Shown here one piece after another: positions 55,381 through 64,000 of a stretch of DNA of 64,000 nucleotides. This DNA is from Neodontobutis hainanensis (Eukaryota > Chordata > Actinopteri > Gobiiformes > Odontobutidae), in NCBI GenBank assembly GCA_024349245.1, contig JALDNG010002610.1, forward strand, positions 1 to 64,000, written 5' to 3'. The notes under the pieces are model-generated. The model ran no database searches, had not been told where the DNA came from, and saw only the letters and a program-made list of their open reading frames with translations. Position 1 is the first letter of the stretch. Every line of letters starts with the position of its first letter. Position numbers and translations under genes: made by a program.

Positions 55381-55785
55381 TTCATTCATTCATTCATTTT
55401 CTACCGCTTTGTCTCGTTAGGGGTCGCGGGTGACTGGAGCCTATCCCAGCAGCTTTGGGCCTGAGGCGGGGTACACCCTGGACAGTGGCCAGTTAGTCGC
55501 AGGGCTGACATATAGAGACAAACATTGACAGACAACCATTCACTCTCACATTCATTCACTAGGGACACTTTTTAGAGTTGCCGATTAACCTGTACATGCA
55601 TGACTTTGGACGGTGGGAGGAAGCCGAGTACCGGAGAGAACCCACGGTAACACGTGGAGGACATGCAGACTCCTCACAGAAAGACCGGAGACGGCCGAGA
55701 ATATTTAAGTCGGCCGGGTTTTTGAACTCACGACCTTCTTGCTGTAAGGCAGGAGTGCTAACCACTCTGCCACGTGCACCCTAAA
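55381..55785 (-). repeat. tRNA-headed dispersed repeat (right arm)
   Basis: Mirror of 37,055-37,452, with the TTCATTCATTCATTTTCTAC tail first and the tRNA-like head at about 55,740-55,785. Confidence 0.7.
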
Positions 55786-56933
55786 GTCAGTTGTTCAAAG
55801 ATATTAATTAAATTACTCAAAACAGAAAAAAAAGAAGAAAGGTGAGGTTAATTGCTAATAAATGGACAAACTGAGCTTTACTTTAAGCAGGCTGCACAAT
55901 ATCCATCAAATCTTTAATCCTCACAAAATCAGTCTTTGTAGTATAGAGAACATTATAACACAAACAACACATAATGACAAACAAATGAAGAAAGAAAGAA
56001 ATGGGGTCACACGCTAACTGTTTTTATTTGATTTCCAGCTCAGCTTTGTCAGTTACTTTAAAATGTAAAAATTCATTGTATTAGAATCAGTTGACTTCAA
56101 GTTTTGTAATGCTATGTTTTGTCTGTCTCCTTCTTCCTTGTTCCAGTGTCAGACTTTTTATTGCGGACTCCTGTGCTTGTTGTGGCGTTGCCGTAGCGGC
56201 GGCAGCTCCTGGAGGAGACTGTGGGGACTGGCTTTGACGTGAGTCTTTTTAATGTATTGACCTGGGAAGGCCACTTTGTAGATGCATAGCTGATATCACA
56301 GAGCACAATAGACTGAACACTAACTAACTGATGCATCAATGGAAGAGGTTAAAGTGACGAGGTCTAACTAAATGTAACACCTCAAAGAATGCACTCAAGC
56401 CAGAGACGGTAAGAAAAATAAAAATCAAGTAGACAATTTTTACACAATTGAGTATTTTGAAATATGTTGAAGTTTACAGTTTTATGAGCCAGCTCAAATA
56501 TCCATCAGATTTACAATGTGATTACAGTACACTGTATATGTATAGAAACACAAATAAAATGTACTGTACACAGTCCAGGGATGTCTCCTTGTACAGTCAC
56601 TCATGGTACAACAACAACTATCAGCAAAACCATTAATAATCCACTTCACCGACGGGCAGCAGAGGACAGCAGTGTTTTTCAGTCCAGGGAGCGTTTCTTT
56701 GTCAATTTGACGTTGTGTGAAAACGATGAATAAAATGCATTTGCTTATTGTCTGTCTTGCGTTGCAGGTCAAATAGCTCCTCTACCTTTACTTTTTGAGG
56801 CCCATCAGCAGATTTGTGACCTGGGTCTGTAACTGCTAATTCATGGTTCAGAGAATAGACCTCAGACTAAGAACTCAGGGTCAAGGAGCGATGCAGACCT
56901 CCTTGGTTCCCAGCTGAAACCTTTCAAGAAGCC

Positions 56934-59900
56934 ATGGATAGAGACAGAAAGCCCGGGCTAGTGTTCACTGGCTCCTCATCCTCTGAGCTGTCGAACGATG
57001 AGGATCAGGGAAACTTCCAGAGTCAAATGGACGAGAACGGTGTTATAGGCCTGGAGCATGCTATGGACGACACAGGGCTGGGGCGCTACTATGGAGGTGG
57101 AGGGCCCAGGAATGACTGTCCTGCACCTCCAGAGACATCTAGACAGGAGCCACAGATAGTGTCCCACTGTGAGTACATTTATTTGTTCCACTTAGGTGCA
57201 CTGCTCCGTTCACAGAAACATAGAGTGGCAATTGATGCATCACAAATGTTTATATTATCACTATCTCACTATCACCACCACATATTGTATTTGATAAAAT
57301 ACAATATGTGATTGTGTGTGATTAAATTAGATTTGCATCAAGAATGGCATACAGTGTGAAACAGTCTAAACATGTGAAGCACTAGGGGCTTTGCTGTGGT
57401 AACCCATTAATGGATCAAGCACAAGACATTGTTTGCAGTTGAGCTGCTACTGTGACGTTGGATTGAGGTTATTCTGATAGTTAGTTGTAGAGTGGCAAAA
57501 ACAACAAGATCTCAATAACTTCTAATCTAAAAAGACAGACTGAAGATCAACTTCAAGGTACTCCTTTTCCTGTACTGAATTGTTTTTGTTTTTTTGTTTT
57601 TTTACTTATCTTAAAGTCTTATACCAACTGTAAGATGAGGATTTTAACACTTCTCAATTGAAACAGTGTCCATCAAATGGTCATAGGTGGTCTATCCTTG
57701 TTTAGAAGACTATGCACATTTAATAAATAAAATGTACCCTAAAACATTGTCTCTCTTTATCTAGAGCAGGGGTCTCAAACTCAAATTACTTGGGGGCCGC
57801 AGGAGGCAGAGTCTGGGTGAGGCTGGGCCGGATCAGGTATACCACAAAAAAAGCTTTGTTAAATCCTCTCAAACATAATTACTAACAGTTCTTTAACGTC
57901 AGTGTGTTCTTCTGAACCTGAGCTATCCTAAACTTAAATGGAATATTGAAGAACATAAATGAGCTGGCTGAGTAGCCCCATTGGGATGTTCACCCTTCGG
58001 TGATATTGTCAACATAACATCGGCGTTAATTTGCAGATTCGTCATGATAACAAATCCGCATGGATAGTGGCGATTAAATTGCCATCAACTTTCAAACAAA
58101 TCAGCCCATTTTAAGCCCTTCCACACACAACGTGGTAACGTGTGCCATTCATATAAAACTCACAGGGCAACATTAAACTTTCATAACGCCCCTGTGGGCC
58201 ACAAAATATTGTCTCTGCATCTCCGCAGTTGGCCCCCGGGCCGCGAGTTTGAGACCCCTGATCTAGAGCTATTGCAATTGAAGTAATGTACTTCTGTAAT
58301 ATGTTTTAGCCAATGATGTCAGAAATCTTGAAATGCAGAGGAATGACCTGGACAAAGATTTCAGACAAAAAGAGCAGAAAAACTGTGAGAATCCAAGACC
58401 TTCAACAGGAGATATGAGTCCTTGCAGCCCTGTTCCACTAGACTGGATCTCCAAGCACAACTGTCCTGAATCCCAGCCTGCCTCTCCCTTCAAAGCCCCC
58501 AGCACACCCCTTCTCCTCACCCCGGAGGAACTCGCTGCCAGTCCTGCCATTGAGAACGAAACCCTTCCTGAAATTGGTTTATCCGAAAGTCCCTCTGACT
58601 CCAACAGCAGCTGCAGGTCCAGCCCTTGTCCTCAAAAGACAATACCCTGCATTTCTCCTAAGCCAGCTGCTGAAACAAGGACTTTAAAACAATGCAGCGA
58701 AGTGAGTAAAATCCCTGTGAAGGTATTGCTAATGAGGTCAAGACAGCCCTCGCCAGAAGACATGCGTTTAAGCTCCACAAGTCTGCAAATCCAGGGCAGG
58801 ATCTTTTAAATCCAGCTGTAAGACGAAGCACAGTCCCGACAGAGAGCCGAGGATGACTGTTGCTGCTGAAGTGGCTCAGTTCAGGTAAAACACATGAAAC
58901 TGCCCTCAGTTACAGAGTCCACTCCAGAAATGTCACACATAGGCATAATGGTACTAAGGGGAAATCTCCAAATTCTTTGCTGATTTGAGTTCAATAACAA
59001 ACTGTTCAGTATTATTCTATGTTATGCAAGTAATGAGTGAGGTTTCTACTGTCACAGCATATCAATCACCAAATTTCACCTAAATAATTAAAATAGGTGT
59101 CATTTCTTATTTTTTTATTGGACTAAAGATTTGTATTCCTGTACCTTTAGATCTTAGTTGTGGACAGTGTTTTTTTATTTATACATGGAGCTATTAACAT
59201 GATTATCATTCTCTTCAGATCCAATGAAAAAATAAAAACTATTCCCAGTTTTATCACGTTCTATCAAAGCACTTTAGTACTTCTCGCTGACAAAGATGGT
59301 TTTCACAGATTTCGATTCTCTACCAGCAACTGGATATTTTAATCTGGCTGCTTCCCCTCACAATCTTTTTCTTTTCTAGGAAAGACTCTCAAAACGTCCA
59401 CAGGCCTGACTTCTCCAAAGTGGAGCCCAGAGTTCGATTCCCCAAAGATGGTTACAGTCCCCCCAAAAGCAGGTGCTCTATAAATAGGGACTCTCTTGTA
59501 CCTGAACACCCACTAGTTTTTAAATCCCCGGCAGACATTGTGAAGGAGGTCCTGCTCCAGTCTGAAAATGAACCAGATCCACTGGAGGGCACTACCTCAT
59601 CCTTGGCCCCTCTCTCCATCGTCCCTCCTGATTTCAGATGTAAACAGCAGGCCACATCGCTGATGGACGAGCTGCAGGTACAAACTGTTTTACACCAAAG
59701 TAAAAAATAATCTCACCCAAAAACCGGCCAAAGCATTTGAGTATATTGATTTGAGTATACTGTCCATCCTCAGCTTTCCAGACCACTTTTTTTAATCGAA
59801 TCTTTGTCCCTTTTTATTTACAAAACATTGTTTTTTCTCCTGTCCCTCAATGCTTACTGCAGGAGGACAACTACAGACTGAAGATTAAGTGTGCTGAGGC

Positions 59901-62900
59901 GGCAAACACCATTGATCGGCTGCGTCTCGAAGGAAGGGTACTTAATCTCTGCATAAAGAGCAAATACCTTACCTAAAGGATTATTAGGAACACCTGTTCA
60001 ATTTCTCATTAATGCAAGAATCTAATCAACCAATCACATGGCAGTTGCTTCAGTACATTTAGGGGTGTGGTCCTGCTCAAAACAATCTCCTGAACTCCAA
60101 ACTGAATGTCAGAATGGGAAAGAAAGGTGATTTAAGCAATAATAAGCGTGGGATGGTTGTTAATGCCAGATGGGCCGGTCTGAGTATTTCACAATCTGCT
60201 CAGTTACTGGGATTTTCACGCACAACCATTTCTAGGGTTTAGAAAGAATGGTGTGAAAAGGGAAAAACAAAAAACAACAACAACAGCAAAGCATTTGTGA
60301 AGCCCCAACACGCACAACCTTGAGGCGGATGGGCTACAACATCAGAAGACCCCAATGGGTACCACTCATCTCCACTACAAACAGGAAAAAGGGGCTACAG
60401 CTTGCACGAGCTCACCAAAATTGGACAGTTGAAGACTGGAAAAATCTTGCCTAGTCTCGATTTCTGTTGAGACATTCAGATGGTAAAGTCAGAATTTGAC
60501 ATAAACAGAATGAGAACATGGATCCATCATGCCTTGTTACCACTGTGCTAATTCTGGCATTTTCACACTTACATAATTTATTCACATGTTCAGCATTATG
60601 CACTGTCCCTTTTTTAAATAAAATAAATAAACAAAAAATACAATATGGTCAAAAGATAGGTGCAGTGCATATGCAGCAGTAGTCCACATTAGGGGGGAAA
60701 GAAACCTTACATTCAAACATGGCTTTAATGGTACAGCAACATAGTAAAGCAACACTCTAACATAGCTTTTAACCCCAAATATTTAGCCCTAAAATTTTTA
60801 CAACAAATGTATTAACATTTTGATGTTTTTTTTAACTAGGATCCAAGTGTAACACAAGAGTGTGAAACTAAGAGTGGTAATTACAGGGTTATATCAGGTA
60901 ACAGTATGTAATACTGTGCTAAGTTTAGTATATTTTTGTCTTCTTTTGTATGTCTCCATCAGTCTGCCCCAGGGCAGCTTTATCTACAGTTGTGGCTTAC
61001 CACCGCCTTGACCTTGATCTTGACCTTGACCTTTTAAAATATTTTCTTTTTTGTTGCAGGTGAACCTGTACTCTGATCCTCCCAAAGCGGGATTCCTTTG
61101 TATTCAAGCCTGAGTGTCCCAGCCTCAAAGCCTATGACACTGGACATTCCTAGAGTTCAGAGAGCAGAGTTTCCCTCCTGACAAATGTATCAGCCAAACA
61201 GTACGGGCAACCTTTCCACAAACTAGTTGTAAATTATAACATTTAGCTTTATTCTGCAGTAAGAAATGCCAGAGCACTTCTCACTGTGTCTCATCAACAG
61301 GACATTCTCCTGCTCTTTCTTCTTCATCTGCCTCATCGTCAACAAGTTCAAACCTGGCTGACACGGTGTACAAGCACAGCAAAACATTCCTCCAGGAGGT
61401 CCCAAAGCAATAGTATTAACAGTACAAGTGTCTCACCCTGTGTATTTAGAACATATTTAGAACTTTTTTTTTCTTTTAAAGGTGGACTCTTTTCAGCAGA
61501 TCCTACAGAACGGAAAACTAAATTTTCTGCAACAGAAGAAGGTAAAGAGAAAAGTGCCCCAGTTGCATACACAGTAAAGTGCAAACATTTTGACTTGGGC
61601 GCCTAGGGACTAATATGAATATGCTCACAAGGCCTATCTCTTTTTGTTTACTATCCATCCTCAATGACATTTTCTGCACAATACGTTTGCCATTGCTAAC
61701 CATAAAATCTATAATTTGGCTGTAAGCTATGATATCTCCTTCGCCGTCCTTTTGCCATTTGGCCTAAATCCAAGTGACTAAAGCATGAGTTATGTTGAGG
61801 TCTTATTTCTATCTGTTTAAGGAAACGTATGTTCTATGGTCAGAGCAGGAATAATGTTGTCTCTGCTGCAGGGTCTTTCTCAATTGATTCAAAGACTGGA
61901 TTCATTGGAAACAGACTATCTTTTAGCAAAGGATGAACATAAACTCCTGCAGCAGCACAGGGCAGAAATAGGCAGCTTTGACCCTGGAAGGTGAATATAT
62001 CAAAACTACAACCCACTTCGTACTATTTGAGGTGTGTTTCTGAGGTCTTTCCTCTGTTTGAATGGACATCAGAGAACTAGAAGGTCTGGTTTTCCAGTGT
62101 GGGCTGCACATGGACGAGCTGAAGGAGCAGGTACAAATTGGCCTTCAAGAGCAACCCACCTGTCAGGCTCCACCCACACCACCTCACCAGGCCACACCTC
62201 CTCTGAGCTACCATGACAGTGAGAAGCTACAGGTACATATTCTTCATCAACTGTAGACACAAGAACATAGTTAGGCTGTCCATCTGAAAACATCTGAAAA
62301 CATTTAAAATGAACTAAGTAAACTTTTACACAGCTAAATAAAGTGATCAAATAGGATAATAATAGACAGTAGTCCCCTGCCATACTGATCCCGCTCAGCC
62401 CCAAAATTATTTACTAGTATAATGTGCAATGAACACGCCCTTACTAGATATCGATGTCAGTCTTTACTGCAAAACACCTTGTTGTTGCTTGATAATGACT
62501 GAATTTTTTGATTGAAAATTGTAAATGATGAGAATCGGCACCTTCATATGTTCATAAATTGTGGGTCATGACCGAAAAGATAAAAATTATTAAATAAGTG
62601 TCCTCTGCTGGGTGTCTGAAGAGAGGGAAGTTTGAGTGTCTCTGCTGAGACTGCTGCCCTGCACCCCGGATGAGCTAAAGAAGACGGATGAAGAAACAAT
62701 AGTTGTTGTAACAATGTTTTAACATAGTTATAGTTATTAAACTGTAATGAAACATTACCAGACAAGAAGTCAGGCTGACCAAAATTAACATTTACTGAGA
62801 TATTCAATATGTTCCCTGTGCTAAGTCCTAATTACATGTTAATTCAATCAATCAAACTTTATTTATACGTAGAGCACTTTTCATACAACTTAATGCAAAC

Positions 62901-63941
62901 ACAAAGTGCTTCACATAAAATCATTAGACACAACATTTACAACAGTTTAAAAACAATGGTGGCTTGGTTTGACTGTATTTCACTCAGTAAAATAGGAAGG
63001 AGTAAAATAGAGTAAAACAAATTTATACAATCAAATAAATAAATAAAATAAAAAAAAAAATTGAAATAAAACAAACAAAACACTACATCAAAGCCAGACT
63101 AAATAAATAAGGTTTGTTCCTCCAGTGTCTACCTTCACTCATCCCGTCTGGATCAGAACCTGCATGTTTGATGGAGGAGCTCAAGCAGTGAAGAGGGCAA
63201 TGACCAAACACTGAAACCCTTCTCAGCTGAACCTCTTAAAGGCAAATATAGAAATGATGAGCCAGACTCAACCAAACTGTAAGTGATTTTTACACCTAAA
63301 AGACCTTTTTATGCTCTCGAACCTTTGTCTGCATTTTATGAGGAGTCTGTTTTTTTTTATTAATATGTGTGATACAACCCAGAGAGAGTGCGGTGCTTTT
63401 ATGTGGATAGGGTATAGTGGCATTAAGCAAAAAAAAAAAAAAAGATTCCCACAGTGGTTTAATTTGTGGCTTTTTTTTACCTCTTTATTGTAACATATTC
63501 TTAGTAGTAATTACCAAGTGCAAGGTTTGCTTTTTTCTCAAACCTCTTATAAGGTAATGTTAAAAAACAGTTGACTTCATTGTCTGCCCACACAGTTGCA
63601 TACTTAAAAAAAGTAAAATTCTGAAACTTGTTCTCATGTTTCATTATTTATTCTGTCCAAATAATGAACTTCTGGCCGGGTTGTGAAAAATCTTTTGTTG
63701 TCAAGTTGACAGATATAATTTTTATCATATAAAAATAGTAATATGCACTATAAATTTATTGACACCTCTGTTTTTCCTTCAGGTACCAAAGCTATAAAAT
63801 ACTTCATAAACCTTTAGTCCGTGACTTATGTCAAGACACCCCACTGTCTACAGACTCAGGAACCGACTCAGAGCCTGAATATGTGGAAACAAGGAGACTT
63901 TCAATGGCCTACACAGAAGGGCAGGAAAGATCTCCACTTAA
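56934..63941 (+). CDS. akna: akna, right copy (partial, runs off the window)
   Basis: Exons: 56,768-57,168 (ATG 56,934), 58,310-58,885, 59,380-59,677, 59,863-59,937, 61,060-61,200, 61,301-61,398, 61,482-61,541, 61,872-61,990, 62,073-62,232, 63,126-63,278 and 63,783-63,941; later exons lie beyond 64,000. The AKNA core is intact here: NTIDRLRLEGR joins [11 protein letters not shown]. The coiled-coil exon ([20 protein letters not shown]) is a full 60 nt. Exon 2 is one base short (576 nt). The SDPP exon is 141 nt against 145 on the left (a lost G in GCGGGG, a lost TC and a lost G). The 63,126 exon lacks five bases (ACGTT) and meets TGA soon after. So this copy also fails to read through, at different places from the left. 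Confidence 0.75.
57767..58260 (+). mobile_element. Non-autonomous hAT element (MITE) with 8-bp duplication (right arm)
   Basis: CAGGGGTCTCAAACTC and GAGTTTGAGACCCCTG ends are flanked by ATCTAGAG at 57,759-57,766 and 58,261-58,268. It occupies the identical intron position to the left copy, so it was present before duplication. The ends have GGGG where the left has GGG. Confidence 0.85.
59975..60500 (+). mobile_element. Tc1-like 5'-end relic (right arm)
   Basis: Mirror of 32,360-32,876. The transposase start ATGGGAAAGAAAGGTGATTT lies at 60,114. The reading is lost after about 45 codons. Confidence 0.7.
62600..62695 (+). mobile_element. Rex3 3'-end fragment (right arm)
   Basis: Mirror of 30,170-30,265: GAGAGGGAAGTTTGAGTGTC, GAGACTGCTGCCCTGCACCC, ending AAGACGGATGAAG. 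Confidence 0.65.
62841..62935 (-). repeat. LINE-type 3' tail repeat (right arm)
   Basis: AATCAATCAAACTTTATTTA and AGTGCTTCACAT mirror the repeat at 29,920-30,015. Confidence 0.6.
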
Positions 63942-64000
63942 GTGAGTCTTCAGAAACCCATTTCCCATTAAATATAGGACCCAACATCTACTTAACAAAG

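Larger units (their letters stand above)
53390..56238 (+). other. akna right: candidate 5'-untranslated exons
   Basis: Mirrors of the left arm: a block ending 53,532 (GCTGCAG|GTAAGT), 54,976-55,030 (CATTGCAG acceptor, AACAG|GTGAGT donor) and 56,147-56,238 (TTGTTCCAG acceptor, GTGAGTC donor). No coding support. Confidence 0.4.
46919..64000. repeat. Right arm of the giant inverted repeat
   Basis: See the left arm. Every dispersed repeat and exon between 28,856 and 45,910 has its inverted counterpart here. Sequence identity was judged by eye and not computed; several 60- to 100-codon frames are letter-for-letter identical between arms. Confidence 0.95.

Overview
The window is repeat-rich nuclear DNA of a teleost fish. 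It holds spliced exons with GT/AG borders, Rex3-type RTE and L2/CR1-type LINEs, Tc1-like and hAT-like DNA transposons, and sushi-type Ty3/gypsy elements. I see no bacterial operons, CRISPR arrays or rRNA genes. All identities below come from reading the sequence; no database search was run.

Layout. 1-2,950: fragments of an unrecognised + strand gene, with a Ser/Pro-rich exon carrying a pyrimidine minisatellite followed by short Lys/Glu-rich exons. 3,480-11,300: a retroelement graveyard with an antisense L1 remnant, an LTR with its own minisatellite, a pol tail, and a sushi-type gag-pol relic. The sushi pol is interrupted by a 1.88-kb copy of the sequence at positions 1-1066, flanked by a 30-bp target duplication. 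11,495-12,900: 5'-truncated Rex3 LINE. 13,296-14,244: internally deleted Tc1. 15,507 to about 39,300 (minus strand): an essentially complete akna gene of about 22 exons, with a second sushi element (25,658-28,140) and a SINE-split Tc1 relic in its introns.

The main feature is a giant inverted duplication. About 28,856-45,910 and 46,919-64,000 are reverse complements of each other around a spacer of about 1 kb. The arms carry two head-to-head akna copies, the left complete at its 3' end and the right running off the window. Each arm also has matching copies of an alpha-tubulin exon relic, an L2 LINE, a hAT MITE with perfect 8-bp target duplications, a Tc1 relic and a tRNA-headed repeat. A taperin/phostensin-family gene sits at the centre. 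Its exon 1 is present in both arms, while exon 2 and the start of exon 3 exist only in the spacer, where the left arm cuts the gene off.

The arms differ mostly by small indels, many of them inside akna exons and affecting each copy differently. Either this is a real palindromic duplication with both copies decaying, or it is a fold-back or haplotype misjoin in a noisy long-read assembly. The sequence alone cannot decide, so the findings state the tests.
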